Assembly (NCBI RefSeq): GCF_000006565.2
Contig: NC_031475.1
Span: forward strand, 3,729,192-3,793,191
DNA length: 64,000 bases
Source of the DNA: Toxoplasma gondii ME49
Taxonomy: Eukaryota > Apicomplexa > Conoidasida > Eucoccidiorida > Sarcocystidae
Reading direction: 5' to 3'
Shown in pieces: positions 12,301 to 23,300 of the stretch (the stretch's first letter is position 1; each line of letters begins with the position of its first letter). A program made the translations under genes and the position numbers. Below the pieces are notes generated by a model. The model saw only the letters and a list, made by a program, of their open reading frames with translations. It was not told the DNA's origin and did no database searches.

Positions 12301-15300
12301 TTGAGTGAAATCAGCTTAGCTCCGTTAAGCAGCAATTTGTCCGCCTTCTCCATTCTTTTTCTTCGCGGAGCACCCTCGTCGCTGAAGCGTCTGAATCATC
12401 TCTGGAATACGAGGACGAATGTAAGGGCGATCCGGAAACGCCGATGGAGGCAAATAGGTGTTCAACCGTCACACGCTCAGCGCATCCAGACATCGATTCA
12501 TATTGCTTAATTGTTGATTTCCTGCATGAGTAGTCACGTGGTTCCTGTTTTATGCTTTCTCCTGACCCTTGTGTTCCATGTTGACATCCAGTACCAGGCG
12601 GATCCTCTCCAGCACATTCAGTGCCATCACCGCCAGATGAACAACATCTCTTGGATGAGTTGATTCCCTCTCTTGACCCCCAAGACGACACTGGTAAGAC
12701 AACACATCCTTTTCAATAGTGGCCGCAGGTGATGGTGTAGAATTTGGGGAACTCAGTGTCTCATTCTTGACTTTGAACGGCCTTCGAATACTGGGCGTAG
12801 ATCTTCCTCTCGTTTACGTGTCATTTTGTTTTCGCCTGCTCCATATTTCGGGTTTTTTCCTGTCTCCCTCAGTCCTCTTCCCCGTATTCCAGCTTGCCGT
12901 CTGTGTTCGTTCATTTGCTAGCCTACCTTACTGGCTTTCGCGTCAGATGGACCTTCCTTTCCGTCTTCTCTCAGCGTTCTTCGATTCTCTTCGGTTACTT
13001 GTACCTCGGCAGTTTTGAACACTCGGTTACCTTCAGTACAGTGTATTGTTTTTTGTCGGCACCTGAGGCCTGACGTCAATCCACGTCTCCGGTGATGTGA
13101 TGCCATGCAAGCAACAGGTTCCCTCTATGCTCGACTTAGTGGTGCTGTCAAGTCCGCACCTTGCCTCGGAATCTCATCAGTCTGCCTTTTGCTGTGTAGC
13201 GTTATTCACTGGACTTCCCGTCACTTTCTCCTGCATTTCCAAATTTTGCTGTGTCTATAGTCCTTTGCATCTCGGTTATTGCTTTCTGGCCATTGTCGCG
13301 CGCGTTCGCTCGTACTGCAGATCAGCGCTAGCTGCGGAGTGGATACGTGCGAAGGTGCAAAGGAACGGGCAACCACTGACGAAAAAAATAAGATATTCTG
13401 GCCAGATTTTGACCAATACAATGCCATCTGCACCATAGTCCTCGAGTTCATCGCGGCATTGTGACGCGTCAACTGGGGGACTGCGGGGCATGTTGGATAT
13501 TGTTGGTTTCATGGGAAGGTAGCGCGAAGCGGTATTGTATTTTTACAACATTGGATCCCCATGTGTATGGCGGCACTGTCAGAATCGTATTTGGCAGACA
13601 AACACTTGTTCGTCTACTGCTAGTTTCTAACTTGGGGAGGCAATGGGCCTATTGTCTCGCTTGCTCGTAGTTTGTTCCCGACTGCTTTTGTCGTTGTAAC
13701 CTACCGGTCAGCTGTTTCATATCCACCAATCGCAGTTCCAGTACCACATTGTCCCATTTTTCGCGACTCCGTTAGTTGATTATGTAGCGCCTTCCCTGTT
13801 GTCAGCAAACAACAGAGACGAAAACTTAATTTTGCCACGCCATTTGCCTTTCCGTCTCGATATTCTTTGCATGGCGTTACATACAGTACAGTATGCAGAT
13901 ACATACCTGCGTGTGTCTGCCGTACAGCAGACGGGCTGAGGAGAGCCCACGTCACACGTGCTGCAACACTCGAAACAATGTAGTTAAATGGGATTTTAGC
14001 AGTTTCCTCATCTGTTCGGCGCCTTTGTCGCGACATGGCAAGGAAAGAATCAATAACAGAGGGCGTCAGACTCCGCGCACCTGACATGTTCTGCCACCTA
14101 CAAAGAAAGACCCCAACGCATCTCTATCTTGTCGGCATCACACAGCTTACACCACCGGGCCCACCTTGGGGCATGTGACAGATATTGGGATTGTCTCTTC
14201 TGCGAACCAGTGCAGTATGCGAGGACAGGTATTTTGGATCGGTCGCTGTGAAAGGAATCACAACACCGGGTGGTGAGCGTTTTCATACCTTCACTGGAAA
14301 TTGATAAGGACAGACATTTACTCAAGCGGTATGGTGTGATTTGTCTGATGGTGGCATATGTCCAGCTTGGCGAAATCGAATCGGTATAGTCCATTGCAAA
14401 AACAATCTTATATTTCCGCCATGCCTAAGATCCTCTACACCTGCGGCCGTGAGGAGCTTCCGCTGGGATATTTAACGTCATCGCCCCCCCACATCCTACC
14501 GAGCAACGCATAGACAAGAGAATCAAGGATAAGCCGGTGTAGCAGTTCATCACCTAGTTGAACTGCCTGGTGAAACAGATCAAGTAAGACCACTCTCGAA
14601 CTGCACGATGCAAGATGGCATGTTGCAAGAACGAAAAGCATTTGTTTACTGAATATACGTGATAACCTCTAATTCCCATGTATCTGGAAGGGCGAAAACA
14701 GTATGTGAGCCTCGTCTACTCCACGCCAAACCAACTGTTGAAGGAGTGCAGAGGGGACACGAAGCTAAGGAAGAAGTCACTACTCAATATAAACAGAAGC
14801 CGAACGCAGGGAAAAAGAGCATGGGGCAGATCGACGGAAAGCGGATATGTGGCACAAAGGGAAAGTATAGTGGTGACCGAAGGAGAGAGACGCCAAAAGG
14901 AAGGCAAGCATGCAGTTGTGAGAAACTGGGAAAGCGACCATTGTCGCTGGACATAGGCGTGGTGGTTCGAGACGAGGGTAGCAGCAGTGAGGAGAGCGAG
15001 CAGGATAACAACAGACCTTTACATGTCAGGAGGACCGCGCTAAGGGGCGACGAGCTCTGCAATTACGTTAGATAGGAGACACGGTGCTGTCCAGCCATCC
15101 TTGTCAGCTCAACGGCGCCGGCAACCGAAAATCTCCGGCTCGATTGAATTATTCTTGTTTTTCAAGGTCATTTGCACGGCATGACGTTGGTGGACGCCCC
15201 TGAAGAACTGCAGAATGGGGAATCATGAGCAGAACATCACAGGATATTGAAACATTGAGAACTCTGTCTAGAAGAGACAAAACCAGGTGCAGAAGCTATG

Positions 15301-17315
15301 CGCAACAGAAGAGGGGAAGTGGCCAGAGCGCGACAATAAAGCGAAAATGGGACGAAACAGCAACACTCGAATCGCGCCGTTGACAAAATTCCCTTTCACC
15401 TCTTCGCCGCACACAGAAAAACGTTTTCAAGTTCAAATGGATATGAGCAGTTGAGAACACACAAGCGTAGAGGAACAGGTGCACGAAAAAGTCGGGTTAG
15501 TGAGAGAAGGCACTTGCCGCCCACGACGAGCAGAGAGCGAAACATGGGAGACTCAAAAACAGCAGGACTTATAGCGTGGATTCTGCTGATGCTTCATTTG
15601 CAAGGCAGGGGTGTCAACTCTGTTCTGGGAGAAAACCGGACGCCATATCGGAAGGCGGCAGCGGTGTGCTGAAAAGCAAGAAGACAGAGGAACAGCCGTG
15701 GATGCTCCTGGATGTCTGAGGAGAACCACCTACTGATCTAAACTACTGTCTTCACAGAACGACGGGAATGTTGCTGATGAGCCCAAAGTTCAGCCTGAGT
15801 TCTCAGTCATTCATCCCTGAGAGAATCGCTTGTGACTACGGTGGCGTGGCCAGGAGCGGCCTTGAGCTTCCTAGCACCTCATTTACATATTTATATCGTG
15901 CCTCAATGGTCCATCTTGGAGTGCTATGCAGTGTTAAAAGACTCTGAGCACGGTGACAAGACATGAGAGACAGATCAAAGGAAAACGAACTCAAAACCGG
16001 AGAGAAGGACAGTTGATAGGAACACGGAATGGATTCTGTCTTGCTCCGGGAGCACGCGGGTGCGCTTAAGTCACCACTTACATTTTTACCTTCCTCGCCT
16101 GAAGTCGTCTTACACTTCAATTATTCTGCTGTGGTTCTCTGCGCCTTTCGCTTTCTGCCAGACTCCCAACATCTGCCGCTTGGTATGAACGTGTAATAGC
16201 TCGGCTCTGTCCGTGATGTTGGTGCTGGAAGGCAACTAAAAAAGTGGCATGGAAAAGCTCTAGGACTGAGTTCCTTACAACTCATCCTTGACAGGCGGTT
16301 GGAGGCTATCATCAGATTGTGACCTCCGTCCCAGCTGGACAACTGATGTCAGCGAACCGTTATGTAAAATAGGAGTTTAGTTCAACATTTTTGGTAGGCA
16401 ATGCTGCGATGACAGTAGACAGACGGAGCGATAGTGTTACGACTACACCAGCATGCCTTGGTGCTTCATTTATTGTTGTTGCCATCCCTGAGGAAGACAG
16501 CACATGAATCTGTAGTTGCGGATACCTCATATAATCAGGTCGATACATACGCACATAGTATGTGTAGTGCGGTATTGCACGCAGAGGTATTTCGTTCTTC
16601 CGTTTCATGAACTGCCCCTGGTATGCGTGGCCTTTATAAGCGTCGTCTCATCAGACGCGCACTCATCCGAGTTGGCAACGCATTCATAATTGGGACATGC
16701 GTCATTACGGGGAATGTTTAGGCTTTGCCAGGGGTGCAAAGGTCACAATGAATAATGCCTTTCAGAAAACCTAGTACAAGCGTACCTCTCTTTTCGTGAG
16801 ACTGGTGTGTGTGTCTTTGAAGCATCCGTCACTGGAACAAGGCGAGAATTCGACATTACAAGCGGAAGCCTTGCACCCAGCAGTCGGCCCCGCCTGGGAC
16901 TCCTTCGGCGTTAGGCCTTTGGCAATAAAGGTGCTGGCAAACCGCGTCATCGCCGGTGCTAGTATTCAAACTGAGGTGCACGAAGTCAGGCCACCGCGAT
17001 CTACTGCGTCACAATATTCATCTCGGTTGTATGAGGAACGCAACGACTTACCCACGCCATATTAGCGGTCGTTATCATGAATATCGCGATGATAGGATTC
17101 TTGCTTCACATGTGCTCACATGTTGTTCATGTCTTTTTTCTGTTCGGCTGCATCCACATGCCGCTTCAGAAAATTTACAATAGCAATTGTTCCCTCCTAC
17201 GCCACCAGTCCCCGACCTCAGCGTTCACGAAGACCCTGAGGAACTCCTGGTGGTCGGCCCCTGCCACGGCAAGCCTGACTGTGATCTAGTGTATTCAGCA
17301 GCACGCGATGCATGA
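1..17315 (+). CDS. Mosaic multi-exon gene, copy 1 (5' end outside window)
   Basis: This is a gene-level model joining sixteen exons: 1-352, 2372-2422, 3146-3325, 4110-4517, 6304-6363, 7234-7263, 7442-7561, 9314-9370, 10050-10214, 10392-10493, 11173-11337, 11515-11616, 12060-12149, 12388-12420, 12592-12693 and 17209-17315. Every internal junction is phase 1 and every complete internal exon is a multiple of three. The join gives 2,124 bases with no in-frame stop before the terminal TGA. The start must lie to the left, because copies 2 and 3 begin with a membrane-anchor exon that is not seen here. The product would carry two helical domains (exons 1 and 4) followed by acidic, proline-rich and Leu-containing linkers. 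I do not recognise the family. The joining is inference; exons may be missed, and the last long intron (12694-17208) is the weakest link. Confidence 0.5.
353..2371 (+). other. Presumed intron, no exon recognised
   Basis: Two kilobases without a convincing phase-1 exon. In copies 2 and 3 the matching interval contains an 81-bp exon (DLGMR type), but I could not find its counterpart here. Short open frames near 620-1280 on the + strand and 1860-2225 on the - strand show no splice context or homology and are not called. Confidence 0.4.
2372..2422 (+). CDS. 51-bp LLK exon, copy 1
   Basis: The acceptor CTTTAG follows a pyrimidine tract and the donor is GTACGT, phase 1 on both sides. The peptide VVKEDNLLKAAVRAQDAG has the same length and pattern (LLKxAxR/IxxAxxG) as the exons at 28798-28848 and 57466-57516, which occupy the same place after the helical exon. 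Conservation of length, phase and order across diverged copies supports it as a real exon. Confidence 0.6.
3146..3325 (+). CDS. 180-bp exon, copy 1, ends LFIEDLPLSG
   Basis: The acceptor is TTTTTAG and the likely donor is GTTTGT, phase 1 at both ends. The first half is basic and Ser/Thr-rich; the end (QLFIEDLPLSG) resembles the end of the 117-bp exon at 29411-29527 (QELFTPDIPYTG), which follows the 51-bp exon in copies 2 and 3. The order of exons is therefore kept. The donor is weaker than usual. Confidence 0.5.
4110..4517 (+). CDS. Helical-domain exon type B, copy 1
   Basis: The acceptor is CTCAG and the donor GTGAGG, phase 1 at both ends, 136 codons. The frame stays open past the donor to a stop at 4618, so intron retention would add 33 residues. 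The core (VLAHIATSDLLLGRIASLR, then YPELE and a long amphipathic segment rich in Lys/Arg) aligns loosely with the helical exons at 26426 and 30271, suggesting one domain family that duplicated early. The copy at 38553-38959 has a 1-nt loss. Function unknown. Confidence 0.6.
4518..6303 (+). other. Presumed intron with hairpin; no exon seen
   Basis: The first kilobase matches copy 2 closely. The rest (5481 onward) has no counterpart there. Small open frames on both strands between 5280 and 6220 lack splice context and are not called. A perfect 8-bp hairpin lies at 5260-5278. Confidence 0.4.
5260..5278. other. Perfect 8-bp inverted repeat with 3-nt loop
   Basis: GCTAACCG and CGGTTAGC are separated by TTT. 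The same hairpin is kept at 39702-39720 in the copy-2 segment. It is followed by further ACCG-containing words. No function can be assigned. Confidence 0.6.
6304..6363 (+). CDS. 60-bp basic exon, copy 1 only
   Basis: The acceptor is GTGCAG and the donor GTACAA, phase 1 on both sides. The peptide includes DSDVKMKNRSLMGFL and ends KRFRRG: a short acidic start, a hydrophobic centre and a basic end. It lies in the 3.5-kb segment missing from copy 2, so no second copy is available to test it. Confidence 0.45.
7033..7056. repeat. (TA)n microsatellite
   Basis: About 24 bases of alternating T and A within an intron of copy 1. Similar runs occur in the two spacers. Confidence 0.85.
7234..7263 (+). 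CDS. 30-bp micro-exon, copy 1
   Basis: TTTCAGTGACAG acceptor and GTAAGA donor, phase 1 on both sides, peptide VSAPLCSMNRG. An alternative acceptor six bases upstream keeps the frame. Its size equals the 30-bp micro-exon at 30180-30209. It is too short to judge by composition. Confidence 0.35.
7442..7561 (+). CDS. 120-bp Gln/Ser/Thr-rich exon, copy 1
   Basis: The acceptor is CCTATAG and the donor GTGAGC, phase 1 at both ends, 40 codons. The peptide starts GTLRVSDVASIQPEL and ends TGAQHSTSSG; it is polar and low in complexity, like a linker. It lies in the segment absent from copy 2. Confidence 0.5.
7562..9313 (+). other. Presumed intron, no exon recognised
   Basis: No phase-1 exon with good splice signals was found. 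Open frames at 8620-9030 on both strands overlap each other and have no homologue in the other copies. From 8996 onward the sequence again matches copy 2 (39937 onward). Confidence 0.35.
9314..9370 (+). CDS. 57-bp exon, copy 1 (SLLDVLLG type)
   Basis: CCGCAG acceptor and GTAAGC donor, phase 1 at both ends. The peptide GSGSLLDVLLGTSASATAPG shares the LLDxLL core and the APG/TG ending with the exons at 10392, 12060 and 12592. The copy-2 counterpart is 40243-40299 with three residue changes. It sits at the entry to the 1,123-bp tandem repeat. Confidence 0.55.
10050..10214 (+). CDS. 165-bp proline-rich exon, unit 1
   Basis: The acceptor is ATTCAG and the donor GTAGGA, phase 1 at both ends, 55 codons. 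The peptide starts GQEAFLPPHPPYPHVPP and ends ASHATDYG. It is dominated by Pro, His, Ser and Tyr with PPYP/PSYP-like repeats, typical of an extended linker or a protein-binding segment. It has no counterpart in copy 2 or in the visible part of copy 3. Confidence 0.55.
10392..10493 (+). CDS. 102-bp acidic exon, unit 1
   Basis: AATCAG acceptor and GTAAGC donor, phase 1 at both ends. The peptide begins EDESGDDGVDTVSSA and ends LLDTRASPEAPG. The acidic start followed by ISHSLIDRLLD and a Pro-Gly end follows the general plan of the small exons of this gene. Confidence 0.55.
11173..11337 (+). CDS. 165-bp proline-rich exon, unit 2
   Basis: Same translation as the exon at 10050-10214, displaced by exactly 1,123 bases, with the same splice sites and phase. 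Confidence 0.55.
11515..11616 (+). CDS. 102-bp acidic exon, unit 2
   Basis: Same translation as 10392-10493, displaced by 1,123 bases, with intact splice sites. The copy-1 product would therefore carry the Pro-rich plus acidic block twice. Confidence 0.55.
12060..12149 (+). CDS. 90-bp acidic exon, copy 1 (LLLDDVMAMID type)
   Basis: GTACAG acceptor and GTAAGA donor, phase 1 at both ends. The peptide runs EEVQESAGSMLDEG, then LLLDDVMAMIDEELGTG. The matching copy-2 segment (40748-40836) is one base shorter and runs into a stop. Confidence 0.55.
12388..12420 (+). CDS. 33-bp acidic micro-exon, copy 1
   Basis: A long pyrimidine tract (TTCTCCATTCTTTTTCTTCG) precedes a GAAG acceptor, and GTAAGG is the donor. 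Phase 1 gives ASESSLEYEDE. Other acceptors nearby would break the phase, which is why this start was chosen. The copy-2 counterpart at 41075-41107 changes one residue. Confidence 0.4.
12592..12693 (+). CDS. 102-bp exon, copy 1 (DELIPSLDPQDD type)
   Basis: ATCCAG acceptor and GTAAGA donor, phase 1 at both ends. The peptide begins VPGGSSPAHSVPSPP and ends LLDELIPSLDPQDDTG. The copy-2 exon at 41279-41380 is nearly identical. Confidence 0.6.
12694..17208 (+). other. Long intron or spacer; nothing certain inside
   Basis: No further phase-1 exon is convincing over 4.5 kb. A 138-codon frame (14659-15075) is kept in both copies, but it is open on both strands and most of its few differences change residues, so I do not call it. 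A possible small secreted gene lies at 15544-15820. The stretch from about 13.0 to 14.2 kb is visibly more diverged between copies than its flanks. Confidence 0.35.
15544..15820 (+). CDS. Possible two-exon small secreted peptide (speculative)
   Basis: ATG at 15544 sits in a purine-rich context and opens with a hydrophobic stretch (AGLIAWILLMLHLQG) followed by GVNS, which looks like a signal peptide. Exon 1 could end at 15663 (weak donor GTGTGC). A good acceptor, TCTTCACAG, would lead to exon 2 at 15758-15820, which continues in phase 0 and stops at TGA, giving about 60 residues. Copy 2 has the same sequence at 44228-44504. The weak donor and lack of homology keep confidence low; the 42-residue unspliced frame is the alternative. 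Confidence 0.25.
17209..17315 (+). CDS. Terminal exon, copy 1
   Basis: A strong acceptor (CTCCTACGCCACCAG) is followed in phase 1 by VPDLSVHEDPEELLVVGP and then a Cys-containing tail ending in SAARDA before TGA. The composition matches the other exons, and no good donor precedes the stop. The copy at 45893-45999 has one residue change (Arg to Cys). Joining it to the exon at 12592 over a 4.5-kb intron is inference. Confidence 0.45.
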
Positions 17316-20300
17316 GTCCGCATGACGGCAGTGACTGAACCGAATGCAAAATAGCACACAGTTTCGTGTTGCACAAAACCCATTACATACCAGGTGTCGG
17401 CCGCAGTGACATCTGCCGGCTGCGTGTTCTGTATGATTCTTCCTTTTTCTTCGTTTTCCCATCACGGAGGAGTCCGCCCTTTGTTGAGTGAAAATATCAA
17501 GAGCGTACCCCTCTTCTCTTCTCTTCCTGGTTTCTCGAGGTGAGTGCGACGACGACGATGTTCTGGCAGATTGCGTCACCTCTGACCACGGCAAAATTTA
17601 AGCTTGGCTGCGTAGGACGATAAGTAGAAGCACGTCGTTGCGTTCGTCGCGTAAGGTGCGAAATTGTTGCAAGCTTGAAGTCCCACTCCTTTCTTTCTAG
17701 CACAGTGTCCACGTTCTGCCAGGTCTCACTTGACGACACTCCGAATGTTTTTGCCCAGCGCAACAAACGCACAATAGTGAGTGTTTTGTTGCTGCCGCGT
17801 ACAAAGTAAAAGTGTACTGACAGTCAGTATCGTTACATGCCGATGTACGTCCAAGATCTTACGTTGCGTTCATCCTATTTTGTGGTTCGTTTTTATCCAG
17901 CCTCCTCCGGAACCGTTCAACCGCCCCATCCATTTTCTTAGGACGGCGCTGCCATGCCTGATACGACTGCAGGTCTCCAGTCAGGAACCTCCGGAGGCAA
18001 GAGTGAAGACCGACACTGAGCACTCGATGTGTTGTCGCACTGCGTAGAATATGACTTATACGTTCACTGTGGACTCGTCCGAGTCAGGGTCCGGTATTTC
18101 GTGTCTTTTTCTTCTACGGCACCGATCCGTTGCAGTATTTAGCGCACCCTCGTAGTGCTGCTATATGTTGGTGGAAAACAACGTAAAAAGTAGTATAGAG
18201 AACAGCGTGGCGGTCTCGTCCTGGAAAACGTGACGCCACAGCTTCTAATTTTGCACATCCTGTGCTCGCGTCGAGGTGAGGGTTTTTCATGAGAGACCGC
18301 GTGACTTCATTTTCTCTTCGCTTGTTCCTCTCCTTCAAACGCTTAATCTCCACATATTGTTTTCTTTCCGTTGTTTCTGTCAGCCGCTATTCCTTCGTGA
18401 TACTTTCCATCCCCGTGGTGTTCTGCCTTTCGAACAATCTGGTGTCTTCGGTCACTTGCACGATTGCTTCTGATCGTTCACAGGGTTATCTCGTGCGCGT
18501 TCGCGTGTCCTGTGGTACCAGGTAAACGCTTTATGCCCTACTTGTAGCCTCGCTCTGTGAGTAAGCACCATCATTGGAAAAAGTCATCAATCAAGCGTTG
18601 GCCTTCAGCGGAGCACTTTTTCTTCAGTCCTGTCTGTCTCACCGAATATACCGCCCATCCGTGTTACCCTCACTCGTCTACTTTGGTTTTGTCTTTCATG
18701 TCTCCGTGCTGGTCTCTCCTCTTCATCAATATTGCCCCCTCTTGTTTGTTTTCATCTTTCCTATTTGATCTGGTGACGGAGCAAGGCCACTCAAGTGATG
18801 CGGATGAGGAAAACAAGGAGACGGATGGCAAACAGTAGCAGGAATAGGAATATGGGAAAAGTCCCAACCTAGTCACAGTTTCCTAGAACCACTACTTCGT
18901 GGTCCATCCACCCTAGTGCAAGACAGAAGTCTGACTGGTAACGGAATTCAGGTGGCATGGATGTAGCGACAGGTGATTCCTCTGTTTATGGTTGTTTTTT
19001 AATTCAATCTTACTTGCACAACGGCAGCCGCGAGGCAGGCATCTCATGTGTTTCCTACTTCGCCTTTCTGGCGACGATGCATGAGCTTTGATTCTTGAAT
19101 AAACAGTTCCCTTTGTTCAGTACGTGTTGTGCCGTACGGGTCTTCCGGCAGTCCAAATATGCTTCTCGCGAATTCGGCGTCACTCTCGACAGCTCCACAA
19201 GGGTGCAGTATATCCGTTGCTGCCATACTACTGGTCCAACTATAGAAAGTCATGGATGGGAACGCCGGTTCGTCTCGTCGTTTTCTCTTCTCCTTTCCCC
19301 TGCTCCCCTCTGGCATACACAGAACATAGTCTCACGTGATAGTGTGTATATATATATATATATATATACGTCTATTCATACCTGCGCGTATATGCCCTTA
19401 TGATAACCACAACGAGAGCCCGCCTCCTGCCACGGGCTGTCATCTCAGCTTTCGAGGCACACCCGGAGTTCCGCTGAAGCAGGCGTATGCTCCAGGATTG
19501 AGAGGAAAACCTGGCTGCTATCAAAACCCTGATTTGTACTTGGAGTTGATGGTGGAAAGGCGGCGTCAATTATGTCCTCTGGAATGCCTGTCCCAATTGA
19601 GTCGATCCCGGAACACGTACATTCGCCTTGTATGTTGTGGTTGCCAATCAATGCTTTAGAATGCGGCATTATTCCTGACACGTGTAGCACCTATTGAACA
19701 ATGTTTGCGGTCAACCAGGAAAACAGATACGAACGAGTCTTGCCCGGTGGTCGAGCACCCCTACACAGAGCGGCACAATGCTTCCTGTCTGTGGCGCAGA
19801 GCATTACGGCTTCGTACATGTGCACGTCAGGCTGTCCACGAGACACACCATTCTGGTCCTATCACTGTAATGCGTGCATATCGAGTTTGAGCAAGATCAC
19901 ACAGTACTGCACTGGTACCTAGACCACCGCTTGGGAGTCCATCTCATGGATCGCGACGCCGTCGATGCTGCAGAGTTGCGGGTGGCACTGCTTACGCACT
20001 CTTTACGCAAACGATCTCATCTCACCTATCACAGGTGGAGACACAAAAACCAGAGAGCACGGGATGGCGCTGTCACAACTGATATGGCTGTCAAAATTGC
20101 GGTGGATAAACAGAATCAGAAATGTCCTGACTGTTGGCTGCTGTGATCAGTGTTGAGAGTGGAGGTTGTTGTGAGGTCCAGAAAACGTACCGAGCTCCCT
20201 GCCCCTTGGATGACCGGGAGGAACCGTATGTCTGTCCTCACTTCATTGTTGGTAGAATCTAGAGCGGACCTGAAGTTATGAGCGGAATTCATGAGTCGAA

Positions 20301-23300
20301 TACGGAAAAAAGATGCCCGGAAATGAAAGAGCTAGTACTGAGTCAAAAGGGCAGGACATCACGAAAAGTCCTGTTGACAGGGCGAGCTTATCAGCAAACG
20401 AATGTCAACAAATGAAATGTCTGTCTTGGGAAAAGGCTGTTAGGGCTCAGCCCTCAATGTGCGCACAGATCGTGCGAAAGACAATAATTTACACAACCAC
20501 CTGGGTGTATTGCTGTTGTGCAAGCAAGCACCGATGTTTATCCTCGAGTGATGTACTGTAGCTGAGACTACATAAACGATTGTCCAAATGTCGTAAGCCT
20601 CTTCCCACGAAAAGAGCCATAGCCAATCATCTGGTGAAATCTACGTATACGAGCGAGTTGTTTACATATGTGTGTCTGTACATGCTGTTTCATACCCCAA
20701 CGGTCGGTTCCTAGGAATATCTGCCAGTCTGTTTCCAGGCCTTCTGACAGTCTATTGTGTACCATCTCTTTACACTGGGATTCATGCGCGTATTGTGTTC
20801 CTATGCTCGTCTGCATGACAACTCACCTGTCTGCAGTTAAGCCGCAGAAGAATCGCGTATACTCTTTATCGTGGGGTGTTATAACTTGGCCCTGTGCAAG
20901 TAGTCGGCACTTCAGGGCTGTATACCTGAATTCAGGCAATCATAGAAATTGTGATAACATAAAACAGACAGTAACTCCAGTTACACCATACAAACGACCC
21001 GGATGGTTTCCACTGTTTTACGTCGTACACGTCGCCACTGAGTTTGAAAGTCATTGCAGCTGATGGTTTTGTGTCTACGACGACACTCGGGTTATTCCAC
21101 ACCGATCAGTTTTTATGATAATGTATGGTAAGTCTATATCAGTCGTACTCGCAGTCAGAAGCTGCTGTTTTTTGGATGCGATTACGTTGGGTACAATCAC
21201 ACATGGATTCGGCCAATGCACAAATGACTCAAGTATTAGTTTGCGCGTGCTCTCCTTTCTTCATGTTCGTATGCGGTTGACGGAGAACAAGCGGCGAGCA
21301 TGTCCAATTTGATTCAGCTTCTTGTGGGCAGCCCTCATTCCGACTGCGCTTCCACACTCATATGGCTACATACCGGCACACTGTTCCTTCTACACAATTC
21401 GTATCATACCGGAGTGGATGTCTCCCGCATAGGCTTGCGGTGTTGAAAGTAACACATCGAGACCACACTTGGTGGGACGCATGTCGACAACATGGTAATG
21501 AAACATTAGGACCGATGAACCTCATCTGACATACACGAGAAAACACGACGCCGTGCAACGCTCAGCCGGTACTTAATACCCTTTCAATGTTAGCTTAATA
21601 CCTACCATAACAACACAAAGATTGAATCGTGCCACTCTGCTCTTCAACAACGGCGAAGCACTTTCGCGCCACGCGTAGTGCCTGCCGAGTCGCTCAAATG
21701 GAAAGCCATGCAGAGGCTTTACGAAATGCAGTCGTGTGCACGAGTGTTCAGATTCTACTATCGGCCCCAATGTGACCTCTCCATTCAAATATAGTCTTTG
21801 GTTATGGGGGCTTTGCAGAACTTACAGGAAAAAGACAGGCCAGCTCTCACGCACGGTGGTACCTGCGGGCGGTACACAGCCGCACAAGTGTTCTGCTGCC
21901 GGGGATGGACTTGAATGTGTATGCTTCCACAGCGGTAGTGGCACCATGAAAAATTAGTTTACACCATGATTGCTCGATTTCTCACTATCTAATCATAATC
22001 CATTGAACAACAATTTAAGGAATCTCCCCGACAAGTGATCATGAAACGTTGTGACTAGAACAATCGCAGGATACCCGGCTCATTGCTTTTTATTCTGTTG
22101 CACTCTGTCCAGGTAGTTCATCTTCTACATGAACTCTCATTTCTGCTATGATGTGCTGGCAAGATATATCTGAGATATGGCAAACGAAGACCCTCGCGAT
22201 GCAAACCACTAGTCCACATCGAGATATGTACTTTTCCCCAAAACGTCAATTGGCCAGAAGGGTGACTGAGGGATACAAAAAGAAACGGCAGCACGCTGCG
22301 GAGAAACAAAAAGATCATTGCCAAAACCATATCACCTTGCCTAAGGACTGAGGCGTTTTTTCCCCGAGAAATATGAATACCTCTGGAAGAAGGACTCCCT
22401 AGAGCAGGGACGCCACATCTTACATAGCCCTACTGCGCAGCTGTACTGTCTGTGGTGTGTCAAATGAGCTTTGGTGTTCCCGAATCGGCTACGGGAGGCG
22501 CGGACGGCTTTTCGTGGTTTTCGTATCGTCCGCTTCAGGTATGCTGAATTCATGGAGACAGTGCAAGCCTTAGCTAACGCGAAGCGGCAGAACAGGAAAC
22601 TGTAGTGAAAGCCTGCTAGCACCGTAGCCCCACTGCTTCAGCAACTGTCGTTATGCAGATCTCCGGTCTGTATGTAGGATGAGACAGACGGACTAGAAGG
22701 TAAAAGTGATCCTTGTCGTAGGCAGCGGTTGGTTGGCCCAGAAGAGGAGATTTGTTGTCGCAGTTCATCTGAAGCGTCTGTTTAACACGTGAGCGATTAT
22801 TCATTCCATGGGATATTTATTTCCACATTTGCCTTCGGAATTCATGTCACCCCTGCTAGCCGTGCCAAATGTGCCTCGTTGCACCGCCCCCAAATAGGTT
22901 TAGCATCCGCGCGCAAGCCCGGGGGGCAGGCTACGCGCGTCAGACCGACTGAGGCTGATCGAGCCTCGCGCTATTTATCCTTCATCGAGGCAGCAAACAC
23001 ATCCTTGAAGCCCAGCGGTTTCTTTTTATGTGAAGTTGACTGGTGGAGGCTCACTTGGGCGCCGTGAAGATATCGGTAAAACTGGAGACGCACGTCGGCA
23101 CTCTGTTCCTCGACGACGTCTCGTTCGCCGCTAATTGGGCTCGTGGCACAGTGGGGCATTCCGTATTGCATTTACCAGCGGCAGAAGACCACGCCGTTTT
23201 CTGTTGCAGTTTCCTTTTTTCCGCCTGACATTCTGACGCCATCAACAAGCAAGGGAGTTCCTAGTGTCCCCTCTCATTCGTCGTCGGTAGCTGCAGCTGT

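Noticed and set aside
14659..15075. 138-codon Lys/Glu/Ser-rich frame, also at 43344-43760
   Set aside because: Both strands are open over the same span, the few differences between copies mostly change residues, and no phase-1 splice sites flank it.
17942..18838. Two terminal-exon-like segments before stops (ending SGGKSEDRH and TDGKQ)
   Set aside because: The first is not in phase 1, and neither can be connected to an upstream exon; kept only as a note on the spacer.
20568..21788. Short - strand frames with a faint resemblance to a copia-type reverse transcriptase (for example FVKPLHGFPFERLGRHY at 21573-21788)
   Set aside because: No catalytic YVDD-like motif, no long terminal repeats and no continuous frame. 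The resemblance is within what chance gives in a spacer; a tBLASTN against LTR retrotransposons would decide.
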